NCBI RefSeq assembly: GCF_949987515.2
Contig: NC_082698.1
Coordinates: 30,284,070-30,348,069 of the forward strand
Direction of reading: 5' to 3'
Source of the DNA: Delphinus delphis
Taxonomy: Eukaryota > Chordata > Mammalia > Artiodactyla > Delphinidae
Length of the DNA: 64,000 bases
A model generated the notes under the pieces. The model made no database searches. It was given only the letters and a program-made list of their open reading frames with translations, and was not told the origin of the DNA. The first letter of the stretch is position 1. Each line of letters begins with the position of its first letter. Below are positions 32,666 through 44,905 of the stretch, one piece after another. Position numbers and translations under genes: made by a program.

Positions 32666-33775
32666 TTGTAGATGATTGGAGTCTAAATTAGTGGTAAGAG
32701 GTCCATATTACAAAACCTTGGATAGCTACTTTTAAGGGCAGATCTTGGGATGTAAGTGTTTCAAAATTGTTGTTTAAGAAATTTTATATTATTTCCTGAA
32801 AAACTGTGGTACTACTTATCAACTTTAAACTGTTTCTGTTATAAAAACCCTGCCAGCTTGGACACACGGGACCTACTTTTATCCTTTCTTTTTATGTACA
32901 ACTTTCATAATACCAGTTTAACTTTGGCATGTAGAAAAAGGGAAGAATAATAGCCTCTTCTTTAATACTTGTATTCATATCTAACAGCTTTCCAATAAAG
33001 TGACACATTTAAAGCCATGTTTCAGAGCCAGAGATTGAAAAAGTAGTAAGAGAGTGCATACTTCTCTCAGGGTGGTAAGTCAGGTTTAGACAACTTTAAA
33101 TATAGCTCATATTTTGATAGATGTTGCCAAGATTGTGGTTCTTGGAGAACAAATCAAGTTAAGCAATTCACTAGGGAGGAAACATTTAGTTTTGTGGGTA
33201 TGGAGTTTTGGTAGTAGTCAGCCAAAAGATACATCTGCAGGATACAGGTTTTTTTTTTTTTCTCCCACTGCCTTGAATTTTGCAGATTCATGGGTTCAAC
33301 ATGCCTCAAAAGCACCTGCATTTCATTTTTATGTAATTGATTTTTCAGCTGTGAATTTTGTTTCCAGTCCTTTCACTAAGCATATCACCTTACATGTAGA
33401 GATCCATCTAGTGGTAAAAGTAATCATTGCAGACTATAGGTAATAAAAAATATCCTGTTTGAGGGGTAGGTCTTACGTCTATTACTCTTTGGGATAGTTG
33501 CCTAGTATATGCATTTAAATACTGGAGTCCTTGCGATTTCTGTATGCCTGTATACTTAACTACTAATTCTCCTGGTTCTAGACATTTATGCAAAAACCTT
33601 TATGATGAGGAAATTAACCTTTAGTATATACTGTACTTAGATTTTCTGTGATATTTACATCAAGTTGTAGCAAGACTTAGGTCAAAACTACTTGGTTACT
33701 TAAAAAAATTGGTCATCAAGGATGTTGGTTATATATACAAGTAATAATATAATCAGTCCTCTTTCTAACACCCAG
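32666..33775. other. Intron 1, unique-looking sequence
   Basis: No repeat is recognised. The 109-codon frame at 33114-33443 has no family similarity or splice context. Confidence 0.4.
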
Positions 33776-34000
33776 CTTCAACAAATGTTAACATTTTCCA
33801 GATTTACCTCAAATGAACCACTCCCCTTTCCCCCAGCTGAATACTTTATCACAAAAACAGTGCTAACACCCTAGAAACTCCCCTTATGCCCTCTGGCCTC
33901 CTCATAATCACAAACCCCCAAAGGTAACCATTATCCTGAATGGTAAATACATCTTCGCTTCTCTTTACAATTTTGCTACTTAAGCAAGTACAGATCTTCC
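33776..34000 (-). mobile_element. Possible old L1 3'-region fragment
   Basis: TTCAACAAATGTTAACATTTTCC and AAAGGTAACCATTATCCTGA resemble antisense old L1 sequence; diverged. Confidence 0.45.
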
Positions 34001-34401
34001 TTGATTTATGATGGAGTCGAAAATGCATTTAGTACACCTAACCTACTGAACATGATAGCTTAGCCTAGCCTACCTTAAACATGCTCAGACCACTTACATT
34101 AGCCTATAATTGGTCAGAATCATTTAACACAAAGCCTGTTTTGTAATAAAGCGTTGAATATCTCATGTAGTTTATTGACTACTCTACTGAAAGTGAAAAA
34201 ACAATGGTTGTATGGGTACAGGATGGTTGCTGTCCAGCATCACGAAAGAGTATTCTACTACATATTACTAACCTGGGAAAAGATCAAAATTCAAAATTGA
34301 AGTACGGTTTCTACTGAATGCATATTGCTTTCACACCATCATAAAGTTGAAAAAGCGTAAGTTGAACCATTGTAAGTTGGAGACTGTATCTCTAAACACT
34401 G

Positions 34402-34641
34402 TATTTTTTGTCTTTTTTTTTTTTTTTTTTTTTTGCGGTAAGCGGGCCTCTCACGGTCGTGGCCTCTCCCGTTGCGGAGCACAGGCTCCGGACACGCAGG
34501 CTCAGCGGCCATGGCTCACGGGCCCAGCCGCTCGGCGGCATGTGGGATCTTCCCAAACCGGGGCACAAACCCGCGCCCCCTGCATTGGCAGGCGGACTCT
34601 CAACCACTGCGCACCAGGGAAGCCCTATTTTTTGTCTTTTT
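34402..34641 (-). mobile_element. CHR-family SINE with 16-bp target duplication
   Basis: Body 34418-34625. TATTTTTTGTCTTTTT at 34402-34417 and 34626-34641. The usual GCGGTACGCGGG reads GCGGTAAGCGGG here (about 34435), which creates a plus-strand GGTAAGC donor-like motif. Confidence 0.93.
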
Positions 34642-34930
34642 AAAAAATAATTTATTTATTTATTTTTGGCTGCGTTGGGTCTTCGTTGCTGCGTGCGGGC
34701 TTTTCTCTAGTTGTGGCGAGCGGGAGCTACTCTTCGTTGCGGTGCTTCTCATTGCGGTGGTTTCTCTTGTTGCGGAGCATGGGCTCTAGGTGTGCAGGCT
34801 TCAGTAGGTGTGGCCCACGAGCTTAGTTACTCCACTGCATGTGGGATCTTCCCGGACCAGGGCTCGAACCCGTGTCCCCTGCATTGGCAGGCGGATTCTT
34901 AGCCACTGCGCCACCAGGGAAGCCCTGTCA
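34640..34930 (-). mobile_element. CHR-family SINE, long form with internal deletion
   Basis: Directly abuts the preceding SINE's target duplication. From TTTTTGGCTGCGTTGGGTCTTCG to GCGCCACCAGGGAAGCCC; about 60 bp shorter than full copies in the AGTAGTTGTGG part. The sequence after it (CATTGTCTTTTAA) resembles the shared target. Confidence 0.9.
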
Positions 34931-35465
34931 TTGTCTTTTAATTTGCAGTTCCTTGGTGTCTAATGATATTGAGTAGCTTTTTAAATGAGATTTTATGGAA
35001 ATCTCATGCTTGTTTTTCTATTAGGCTATTTATTTTTTCTTATTGATTAATACGAAGTCTACATATATTCAAGATATGAGCCATTTTTTGCTGTATGTAT
35101 TGTAGATATATTTTCCCACTCTGTGCCTGTCATTTTCACTTTCTCGATGGTGTCTTTTGATAAACACAAGTTCTCATTTTAATGAAGTCAATTGTATTGA
35201 TCTTTTTCTTTAATATTTTTTATGTGTTATTTAAAAATTATTTCCCCACCCTGAGTTCAATAATATATTCTTCTATATTACCTTCTAGTAGGCTTATTGT
35301 TTTGTTGTTCACCTTTAGATCTATAATTCACCTGGAATTGACCTTGTGTATAGTGACATAGGTGTCAATTTTCATTTTTTCCCCCTATAGATGTCCACGT
35401 GTCCCCGCACCATTTCGTGAAAAAGTCATTCATTCCCCATTGATTTGCAGTGCCACCTTATCCTG
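34931..35465 (-). mobile_element. L1 fragment, antisense arm of an inverted pair
   Basis: TTTAGATCTATAATTCACCTGG and AATTGACCTTGTGTATAGTG are antisense L1 sequence from the region after ORF2 codons for reverse transcriptase. Confidence 0.75.
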
Positions 35466-36325
35466 AATCCAGTAAAGAAGAAAGGAAGTAATAAATATAA
35501 GAGCAGAAATTAGTGAAATAAACAACAAACATGTAATAGAGGAGTTCAGTAAAACCAAAAGCTGGAACCTTGACAAAGCTAATAAAAATTGCTAAATCTC
35601 TAATAAGATTCATAAATTAAAAGAGAGAGAAAACATAAATTACCAATATCGGGAACAAGGAGGAGGACATCACTACAGAACCTGGACACATCAAAAAGTT
35701 CCTAAGAGGATATTATGAACAAGTTTATGCCAGTAAAGTTTGAATATTTATGTGAAATAGACAAAACCCTAGACATATCTGGCTTACCAAAATTAATACA
35801 AGAAGAAATAGAAAATTTGAATAGTTCTGTAACACGAAATAAATTGAGTATATATAATTAAAAACCTTACAAAGAAAACTCTAAGTCCAGATGGCTTCAT
35901 CAGCCAGTTCCATCAAACATTTAAAGAAGAAATGACACAAACTTTTTCAGAAAACAGAAAAATAGGACACACTCCCCAACTCACTTTGTAAGGCCAGCAC
36001 AACCTTGATACAAAACCTAATGAAGACAATATAAGAAAGAACAATTCCACGATAATCTCACTTATGAACATAAATGGAGAAACCTAAACAAACTATTAGC
36101 AAACCAAATTCGGTAATATATAAAAATGATAATACATTATTATAATATTGGGTTTATTCTAGAAATGCCCAGCTGGTTTAACATTAATCATTCATTCACT
36201 ACATAAACAAAATAAAGGAGAAAAATTATATGATTGTCAAAAAATTTTGATGAAATTAAGCACAGACTCATGATAATAAATAAATAACCCTTAGCAAACT
36301 AAGAATAAGAAGATATCACCTGAAT
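35466..36325 (+). pseudogene. Decayed L1 ORF2 fragment, sense strand
   Basis: Sense L1 ORF2: CAGCCAGTTCCATCAAACATTT, CTCTAAGTCCAGATGGCTTCA and CACTATGAACA-like stretches are recognisable. Many frame breaks; no intact reverse transcriptase is encoded. Confidence 0.8.
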
Positions 36326-36499
36326 CTGATAGTTTATGCCAAAATGATGGGTGGGGAAAAATGCCATTTTTCAATTTTCTTTACCCTGATAACTTCTAAA
36401 GTTAAGATTCTGTTCATGTTTATTAGTCATTTAGACCCCTCTTCTATGAATTACTTGGTTATATCTTTTGACAAATTTTTTTTTCAGTTTATGGCTTGT

Positions 36500-36700
36500 C
36501 TTTTATTATTACTTTTAAAGTTTTACATTTATTTGTTATTTATTTATTTATTATGAATGGGTAGTATGTTCACGAGTCAAAAATCCAGAAAATACAAAAA
36601 AGCATACAGTGAAAAGTTTCTCTCCCACTCCTGTTCTTTCATCCAGTTCCTCTCTCCAGAGGCACTGTGACTTCATTTTTTGAGAACTTTGTTTATAATG
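36500..36700 (-). mobile_element. Old L1 3'-region fragment
   Basis: AAAAAGCATACAGTGAAAAG and TCCAGAGGCACTGTGACTTC; related to 10860-11085 and 44480-44900. Confidence 0.6.
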
Positions 36701-36841
36701 TTATTTGTTGAACAGACATTTAAAATTTTAATGTAGTTAAATGTTTCAATCTTTTCTTTGTGGATTGTGCATTTTATGTCATGTTTAAGAAGTCTTTTTT
36801 CTGCCTCATTAATTTATTCTTTTTAAAGTTTGACTTTTTTG

Positions 36842-36958
36842 GAAGGGAATCTAAACAAGAATGTATATATGTACATGTATAACTGGTTCACTTTGCTGTA
36901 CAGTAGAAACTAACACAACATTGTAAAGCAACTATATTCCAATAAAAATAAAAAAAAT
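36842..36958 (+). mobile_element. L1 3' terminal fragment
   Basis: TTCACTTTGCTGTACAGTAG, AAACTAACACAACATTGTAAAG and TTCCAATAAAAATAAAA are the L1 3' terminus with poly(A) signal and tail. Confidence 0.85.
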
Positions 36959-37200
36959 TGGCTTTTCATATTTGGATCTTTATTCTGTCTGGAATTTATT
37001 TTTTGTGTATGACGTGAGGTAGGGATCACCCTTCCTTTTATATTATAAAACTGCTTGTCCTTATTACTGTTTATATTGTGTGATTGTTTTGTCTAATACA
37101 ACTTTCAGTGTGATGGGAGACTACGCTTGCGTTTCATCTATGTGTTGGCAAATACAATTCACTTGGTCCAGTTTTTAATTTCTGTTTTGTTCCTACTTGC
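36959..37200 (-). mobile_element. Old L1 fragment
   Basis: GTCTGGAATTTATTTTTTGTG and GACGTGAGGTAGGGATC are antisense L1 ORF2-end phrases. The 36842-36958 element has interrupted this older copy. Confidence 0.65.
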
Positions 37201-38800
37201 AGATGAGTGCTTAGAGTCCTAATAAGTACTGCCTTTCAGGCCCCATAATGTGCCCTTGTGTCCGCTAACATGTCTGGAATTTGTGTAGGCTGTGATGGGG
37301 CAGGGAAAGGAGGGTTTCTTTGTTACAACGAACAAGGAGAAAGCTTTTTTCCTGTCTCTTCGATTTACCAATGCCTCATCAGAAGCTTTCAGCATTTATG
37401 TAAGAAATTAATTTTTTTCTTAAACTTGAGCAAACTTAGAGTTTGTTTTAAAATTAGATACTGTAGAGGAGGAAGTTGTTTTTGCTTAAAAATAGTATTT
37501 TTCTTTTTCTTTAGCCCTTCTCTTAAGTTCTTGACCATGTTCTGTGATATTCTCAGCTTTATATTGTGGTACTATGTATTCCATGGAAAGAGATTAGCGG
37601 ACTTTGTGATATGGGGATAATTTAAAAACATAACCTACTATATCTGTCTTTTCCATCTCTTATCTTCCATTTTACTTCCTTTTTTTAACCACTTCTCTCC
37701 CTTACTTTTTGTCTTACCACATGCTCCACTCAGAAAAAGTGAAGGAGAGGAAAAAAAAAGAACTAGGTTAAAGAAGTTAAAGTGAGACAAAACAAAAGTG
37801 AATGATTATGGGAAGGAAGGGGAGAAAAAGCAGAAGGGGAAAAGAAACTGAGATTGCTTGTTTGTTACTTGTGTATTAGGACTCCTAAGGTGTCTCTTTC
37901 TTGTATTCCTTGTGAATAGGTAGGGGCAACCTTGAACTTATTTATTCTCCTACCTATTCTACCTATTTCGGAGGGAGCAGACTGCAAGGTAGAAAGGATT
38001 CTGTTGAGAAACGATGTAGTAGGGTTTTGTGCCTTCGGCTCCTTTCTACTTGTCTATTTGATCCAGTTTAGTGCCTGAAGGTCAACTGTGATATAAGTTT
38101 TGCAATCTCAACTGAGTCTTACTCTGGATATTAATAAACTAAAGATCTGGAGGTTATATGTATGTATGTGTTTCTACTTTAAGAATATAATGGATGCTAT
38201 TCATGTACATTTATATGTTAGAATTAATTTGATCTGGATTCTGTTTTTCAGAATTAAAAGGGATGTGACATCCATAAAAGCTTAGATCTGATAAATTTTA
38301 AGACTCTTTTTGGTGCTAACCCATTTCATGATTTTCTGGCTCTCTCAGTAGAGTAGTAATTTCTCATTGGCAGTGATTATAAGTAATAGTTGTCTATTGA
38401 CTCATTTCTTGACTGAAATAAGCTGACATTAAAAAAAAAAAGGCTTTGTCAATGCTTAGGATGAAATTGCTTTTGATTTTATTTGGCTTGTATTATAATC
38501 ATTTGCCAATGATTATACAGGGAAAATTATACAGGAATTTATACAGGAAAAATAACCTTAGTGTATAAAAAGGTTGAGGAAACAGCATTTTAAGTTCTCT
38601 TTCTTTAATGACTTTTTGGCTTGAAAATACACATTCATAATTTTTATGTAAATTCTTATGTTATCATTTTAGAGAAAAGAAATTTAGTAGCCACCAACTG
38701 AAGATTTGGGCTGTTGAATAAAATTATGTAATAACTTTTCAGGGAAGTAGAGATGAACTTTGAAATTTACCCATGCCTTGTTTTCATTATACCATGTTAA
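37201..38800. other. Intron 1, no gene supported
   Basis: The 120-codon frame at 37258-37620 lacks known domains. A purine-rich stretch lies at about 37730-37850. No repeat is recognised. Confidence 0.4.
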
Positions 38801-38806
38801 AAGTGA

Positions 38807-38920
38807 TCCATGTAGGACTTCCCTGGCGGTGCAGTGGTTAAGACTCTGTGCTTCCACTGCAGGGGAGCTAAGATCCCACATGCCATGTGGTGTGGCCAGA
38901 AAAAAAGAAGTTCCATGTAG
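38807..38920 (+). mobile_element. CHR-family SINE, short form
   Basis: Body 38816-38911, GACTTCCCTGGCGGTGCAGTGG to an A-run. TCCATGTAG at 38807-38815 and 38912-38920. Confidence 0.9.
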
Positions 38921-40350
38921 TATTGGCAAAGTGTGTTAAAGATTAGTTATATTTAATGTTTAGAGATATCATTTTTCCTGGAACAGTGCTTTGGTACCTA
39001 GGGTGTTGTGGAAACTTTTAAGTTGTGATTGTTTTTATTGTGGGAATGTTTGATTGAGTCAGGTGGATTTCAGCTTTGTCTGACAGATGTGATGACTTGT
39101 CCTTTCTGGCTTGTGTTACATTTACTCATTGGTTGTATAATAGATGGCTGTTTATATAATGAAAATTAGAATAAGCCATTAGAGATGATTGATAATGGAT
39201 ACAAACAAGTGGTGATGTGTCTGCTACAAGAGATGGAATAATACAGTTCTTATATGTAACATGTTAAAATTAGAAAACAATAGGGAAGAAAATATTTCTG
39301 GGAGTCAGAGGAGCTTTGCTAGAAGTATAGCCCAAATAATTTAGGAGTGGAAAACCAGCTATGATCAAGGGCCAACAGAACATATCTGCTGAGTATTACT
39401 CAGTGATAGAAGAGTAAAATTAGAAGCAAAATACAGAATTTTTTTAAGTGCCTTAGAGAGGAAGAACCTGTCTGAGCAAAGTTTGGACTTAGACGATGGG
39501 CCAAAGCCATCCAGAATGAAGGATTTTAAAATAAAACCCATTTCTGAACCTTGGCAAGGCTGAATTAATATCTATTTTATGTACCTGTAAGTGCCTTCCA
39601 TTCTAGTGAAGGCTTTTTGGTTATGAGGAACAGAATCCAAAGCGCCTGGCTCAGTTGAAGGGGACTGATTATAAGGAAACACCTGCCTGTGTAGGGACCC
39701 AGGAACCAAAGAACCCTAAGGGTAGAGTAAATGTTTTCAAAATGTCTACTATACTGTTTAGATATAGTTTTAGCTCTTCAGTAGTCTCATGCTCACTGTC
39801 ACATGGTTTCTGTGGCATTTGCGACTAGCCTGTGTTACTGTCAGCAGTTAATCACTGGATGGAAAATACCATACAGTGCTGGCTATACTCCCAGGAAGGC
39901 CTTAATTTAATGATTACCCATTGCTGTGTTAGGGGGAACAGCTGCAGTTCTGATGTTTTACAAGAATTTAATGGTAATTGTTTAGGGTTTGACTGTTTTA
40001 ATAAGGAAAGTGGTCTATGTGACTGCCAGTTCTAATATACTCTTAGACTCAGGAGGCTGTAAGGATCTCTATCTTCTTGCAGTGAATGCCTAAAATTAAG
40101 AGGCAAATTCAGGTCATATCATAGAGGCTGTTTGGTGTCTTTTCTTTAAACTAAAATTCTAAGGTGGATATAACCTAAACAGCAACAAGCCCAAATTGTC
40201 TTCTTTTATGCAGTCAGCAGATTGGGGATTAGGTTTTCAAAAGACCAGTCTGTAGGTTATATATATGCCCACAGAAAGAATGAATAATTGTATGGTCGAG
40301 AGGGAATGCGAAACCCATATTAAAAATGATCCCCCCAAAGATTCTTCTGT
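38921..40350. other. End of intron 1, no recognised element
   Basis: Unique-looking sequence up to the exon 2 acceptor (TTTCATGTTTTCAG at 40350-40363). Confidence 0.5.
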
Positions 40351-40363
40351 TTCATGTTTTCAG

Positions 40364-40629
40364 AGATGCCATCTGCAATTTTGTTATCTGCAATGACTCT
40401 TCCCTTCGAAGTCAGCCCATTATCTTCAATCCTGACTTTTTTGTGGAGAAACTCCGACATGAGAAACCTGAGGTGTTCACCGAGTTGGTGGTCAGCAATA
40501 TCACAAGGCTCATCGACTTGCCTGGAACTGAGTTGGCTCAGCTGATGGGAGAAGTGGACCTTAAGTTGCCTGGTGGGGCCGGCCCGGCATCAGGATTCTT
40601 CCGGTCTCTAATGTCTCTCAAGAGAAAGG
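40364..40629 (+). CDS. ARHGAP19: ARHGAP19 coding exon 2 (residues 19-107, first base of 108)
   Basis: Encodes the N-terminal region and the lead into the RhoGAP domain: DAICNFVICNDSSLRSQPII, NPDFFVEKLRHEKPEVFTEL, VVSNITRLIDLPGTELAQLM and KLPGGAGPASGFFRSLMSLK. Near-identical to human. The acceptor is TTTTCAG; the donor AAAGG|GTAGG leaves one base. The open frame continues past the donor to 40904, but residues there do not match the family and are intronic. Confidence 0.96.
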
Positions 40630-41940
40630 GTAGGAGATGTATCTGTGAAGGGGGCAGGTCTCAGCTGCTCCCTGGGCTTCATTCTGAACATCTGCATGTT
40701 CATGGAGGAGTTGCTATTATTATAAAGCACTTTTTGTCATTTTTCATTTATATGAGTAGTAAAACCTTAAGTAATATTAATAAAAATTATAAAAACTGTC
40801 TAGATAAATTAAAGCATATATATCAGTCCCCAAGACATAACATGATTAGTTTAGGTAGTTATCAGGGGCACCTTGATTTTCATGCCCTATTAATACTATA
40901 CTAAAATAATATTAAAGATACAAAGTTTCACAGCTGGTGAGTACAGTAAAGAAAGTTTGAACATTTTTTTATTGCAGTAGTTCTCAAATGTTTTCATTCC
41001 ATGGAATGCTTTGATAAGGCAAATACCTATGAATCACCCAAAAAAAGCCTTCTCAGAAATAAGTTATTAGTGATATATATAATAAATTATGACTATTAAC
41101 ACTGCTTTTGATAAGATGTTAAAGAGGTACTATTTTGTTTTTTAATTTTTTTTAATTAATTTATTTTTTAAAATAAATTTATTTTTTATTTTTGGCTGTG
41201 TTGGGTCTTCGTTGCTGTGCGCTGGCTTTCTCTAGTTGCGGTGACCGGGGGCTACTCTTTGTTGCGGTGCGCAGGCTTCTCATTGCGGTGGCTTTTCTTG
41301 TTGCGGAGCACGGGCTCTAAGCGCGCAGGCTTCAGTAGTTGTGGCACGTGGGCTCAGTAGTTGCGGCTTGCGGGCTCTAGAGCTCAGGCTTAGTAGTTGT
41401 GGCACATGGGCTTAGTTGCTCCACGGCATGTGGGATCTTCCCGGACCAGGGCTCGAACCCATGTCCCTTGCATTGGCAGGCAGATTCTTAACCACTGAAC
41501 CACCAAGGAAGCCCCTGTTTTTTTAAATATTAGGAAATCCTGAGGGCAGCAAAAAAAGTTTAAACATTATAACAGATCAGACCCTATACCAACTCTAGTG
41601 GATAATCTATCATGCTCTGACAATCATGGGTCTAAGTTCTATTTTTTGTTTGTTTTTAAATTACATATCAATATTCTAGGTATTGCTACTTAAATAAGAA
41701 GATGGTCTTTGCCTTCAAGGAACCTACCATCTAAGATTAAACTCGCAGAGAGTTGATTGAGAGTTTTCTGATTACATTTTCTGGTACACTTCCAACTTTA
41801 AGGTTTTTGTTTACTGACCCTGTGAAAATACTTGCTAAACTGTAACATAATATACTTGAGGGGTATGTTGCTTTTAAGTATGCTGATTTTGTACTATTTG
41901 TGGAAAATATAGCCTTGTTCTATTGTATGGTTTTTTTCAG
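40630..41940 (+). other. ARHGAP19: ARHGAP19 intron 2
   Basis: 1.3 kb, holding one long CHR SINE and otherwise unique AT-rich DNA. Confidence 0.85.
41136..41525 (-). mobile_element. CHR-family SINE, long form, in intron 2
   Basis: From an AT-rich tail and TTTTTGGCTGTGTTGGGTCTTCG to CCACCAAGGAAGCCCC. TGTTTTTTA-like flanks at about 41136 and 41516. Confidence 0.9.
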
Positions 41941-42021
41941 AAAAAGGAGTAATATTTGGATCCCCACTGACAGAGGAAGGCATTGCCCGTATATACCAAC
42001 TGATTGAATATCTACACAAAA
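41941..42021 (+). CDS. ARHGAP19: ARHGAP19 coding exon 3 (residues 108-134)
   Basis: 81-nt exon reading EKGVIFGSPLTEEGIARIYQ then LIEYLHK, the first helix of the RhoGAP domain. Human has AQ where this has AR. Acceptor TTTTTTTCAG at 41940; donor AAAA|GTAAGA. One base of codon 135 is carried to exon 4. Confidence 0.95.
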
Positions 42022-43804
42022 GTAAGACTACTTGAAATTTTGTCATTCTTTGTTAATGAAGAATTGTCAGTTTTCTACTGGGAGCTAACATCCTTGATTT
42101 AGCAATTGTTAGGTGACAATTAACCATCAACAAAGACACTAATCAATGATAATTTCAGGTGGTATGTTTCTAAATATATTTCCTTTTAAATTTCATCTCA
42201 TATATTGATTTGTTTTATACTCTCAAAGATATATATACATTAGATAGTGTCTATGAAATCACAATTTCCCCTTGACTGAAAGAGACATTTCTTCTGTAAA
42301 AATACGTTGCTCCTTTATAACATTTACTCCAAGGAGCATAATTTATTGCCAAAGATACTTTTCATCTCTAGAATTCTCTGATTAAAATACACTCTTCACT
42401 TAATTCCTTTTTCATTTTTTTAGTAGTCATACTGGTTATGTCATTGCTCTAAGTGTTTGGCAGAGCTGAGTGTATATGAAATGTGTGGCTTTATGTGATG
42501 TCTTGATAAATTTGACACTAACACTTATTTATGTCTTATTCTATATGGGACATTGTGCTAGGAGCTAGAGCAGAGGTTGCAAACTGACAGCCTAAGAGTT
42601 TAAGTCATCTATATTCATATTTTGTTTGTTTGGCAAAGGATTAAATTAAAAATAAAATAAGTTGTCAGTCTTTTAAAATGGAAACAGTCCAGGTTTTCAA
42701 CTTCTTTGGATAATAGGAAATAATAGGAAGATCTAGCATCCTTGGGCCCTGTTGCCACTTGGACACAGTCAGCTGGAGCACAGGTAGGTGCTCCTCAGTT
42801 TGCTAGGGTTCCTGTTCATTCATTTACTGTTACCAGCCTGGCGTTGTAGGCATTTGAACTTGGACCCCTGAATTAGGGGGTTATACAAAGAAATATGGAC
42901 CTAAGCTGAAAACATAACTCTCGTGCTTCTTCCAGGTCAAACCAAAACAATATGTCTCATCTTTTTTATCCCCTTAGATTAGCTTAAAATATAGGTGGGA
43001 GGGAAGAATCGTTTAGTTGGGATGACCCTGAGCTTCTGGGAATCTCTTAGACTGAAAGGTGATCTGATAGGTTAGAGTTTTAATTCCTGGGGCAGCACAG
43101 AGACTCTAGATTCATTTTAGGCTGGGAAACTGTTTTACAGGAGCAATGAACCCCCACAGATGAACTTGGCCCCTCCAGCAAAGTCTGAGATGACCCACGG
43201 GAAGGGGCCTTCAGGGAGATTTGGCTTTCTTCCAACTTATTTTTCAAGCCCATTCTGACTATTAAGGTTAAATTCAGGGAGTGAGGAGGGATAAATTAGG
43301 AGTTTGGGATTAACAATATACACACTACTATATACAAAATAGATAACCAACAAGGACCTACTGTATAGCACAGGGAACTATACCCAATATCTTGTAATAA
43401 CCTATAATGGAAAGAATCTAAACAAGAATATATATATCTATCTATCTTACTTTGCTGTACACCTAAAACTAACACAACACTGTAAATCAACTATATTTCA
43501 ACAGAAAATTAAAAAAAAAAAAAGGTTAAATTCAGTTTCGAGGTGTGCCTCAGGAGGTTCAGTGACTCCTGGGTGGACCACGTCTCAGTCTGGGAGATCT
43601 CTGGGTGCTCAGGGATGTTCAGATATGTTTCCTCAGGGGCCAGTAGGTTCTAAACTAATCTGGGAAGAAAGACAAAAACGTCCTTCAAGTTCTTTGTAAA
43701 GGGTCTTTCAAGTATAAAGTGGTCTTTTAGATGACTTATTTTAATCATAATTCCTCTTTTTATTTCCTTTTTCATGTCGTCTGTTTCTCTTCCATGCTGA
43801 ACAG
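42022..43804 (+). other. ARHGAP19: ARHGAP19 intron 3
   Basis: 1.8 kb; contains the L1 3' end at 43278-43521. 42030-43260 shows no other recognised element. Confidence 0.85.
43264..43535 (+). mobile_element. Cetartiodactyl-type L1 3' UTR end with 14-bp target duplication
   Basis: Body 43278-43521 matches the copy at 23870-24190 closely (ATAACCAACAAGGACCTACT, GCACAGGGAACTAT). AAGGTTAAATTCAG at 43264-43277 and 43522-43535 is perfect. Confidence 0.92.
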
Positions 43805-44014
43805 ACTTGAGAGTAGAGGGTTTGTTTAGAGTACCAGGGAATAGTGTCCGACAGCAGATTTTAAGGGATGCTCTCAATAATGGAACTGATATCGACTTGG
43901 AATCAGGGGAGTTTCACTCAAATGATGTTGCTACCTTGCTGAAGATGTTTCTAGGAGAGTTACCTGAGCCCCTGCTGACACATAAACATTTTCATGCACA
44001 CCTCAAAATTGCTG
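43805..44014 (+). CDS. ARHGAP19: ARHGAP19 coding exon 4 (residues 135-204), arginine finger
   Basis: Carries the catalytic core: NLRVEGLFRVPGNSVRQQIL with arginine finger R143 in GLFRVPG, then SGEFHSNDVATLLKMFLGEL and PEPLLTHKHFHAHLKIA, the RhoGAP LPEPLL signature. Human has HFNAHL where this has HFHAHL. Acceptor CTGAACAG at 43804; donor GCTG|GTGAGT at 44015. All key residues are present, so the domain should be active. Confidence 0.96.
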
Positions 44015-44479
44015 GTGAGTATAGGAGGTGAGAAAGAGATGTGAATACATTTCTTTCAATTTAGTAAAGTCATCTGGAATATTCTGTTGTTTGTAACCCA
44101 CAGCAGTGCTTCTGTTAATATTGTTTGACTTCATGATATTTCTGGGCTCTCTGAATACTCATAAGCATTGGCTAGTTATGGTTGATTTGGTCAAAATTTT
44201 TTTTTGTGGAATAAACTTCTTTGAAGATAAAGTCTGGGTTTTACCTATTTTTGTATTCCTGATGGATCCTAGCATTGTGCTGTGAACATTTTAGTTGCTT
44301 AATTTATGTATGCTTTTCACTGGATTGATTGACACACCCAAATCAATTACCCAAATCAGTAGTCACAGTTTTGTATATTTGCCTTAGTTTGAGGCTTTTG
44401 CTAAGTATTAATATGCCTCAGTTGAGATCATCTCTACTCTTGGAAATTTGCTTCCTATAAATAATTTTACTTGTTTTCT

Positions 44480-44905
44480 AAATAGGCAATACATTCACAT
44501 GAATTAAAATTCAAAAGGTTCAAAGAGTATACAGTGAAAAGCCTCTTCCCCACCCCTGTTCCCAGCACTCAGTTTTTCTTCCGAGAGGGAACCAATGCTA
44601 TTGATTTCTAATGTATCCTTACAGAGATATTTTAGACACTTACAAACACCTACATATATTCTTTTTCTTTCTTTTTATGTAATGGTAGGGTGTTATACAC
44701 ATGGTTCTGTGGTTTGCTTTTTTCATTTACTGTGTTTTGGAGAATGCTCCATTTTCAGCTCATAAATAGTTTCCTCTTTCTCCTTTGTGCTTGTGTTATT
44801 CATTCTTAAATTGCACAGCTGTTATGCTGCAATAGGCTCTAAGTGCACACAGCATCCACATCCATACTATATTTACTTAGTTTTCTACCCTTGAGTCTTT
44901 TACTC
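44480..44905 (-). mobile_element. Old L1 3'-region fragment in intron 4
   Basis: ATTCAAAAGGTTCAAAGAGTA, CCACCCCTGTTCCCAGC and GGTTTGCTTTTTTCATTTAC are antisense old L1 3' phrases. Confidence 0.65.

Noticed and set aside
40630..40904. Extension of exon 2 to the frame end at 40904
   Set aside because: Protein similarity stops exactly at the GT donor after KRK; the continuation is unlike any ARHGAP19.
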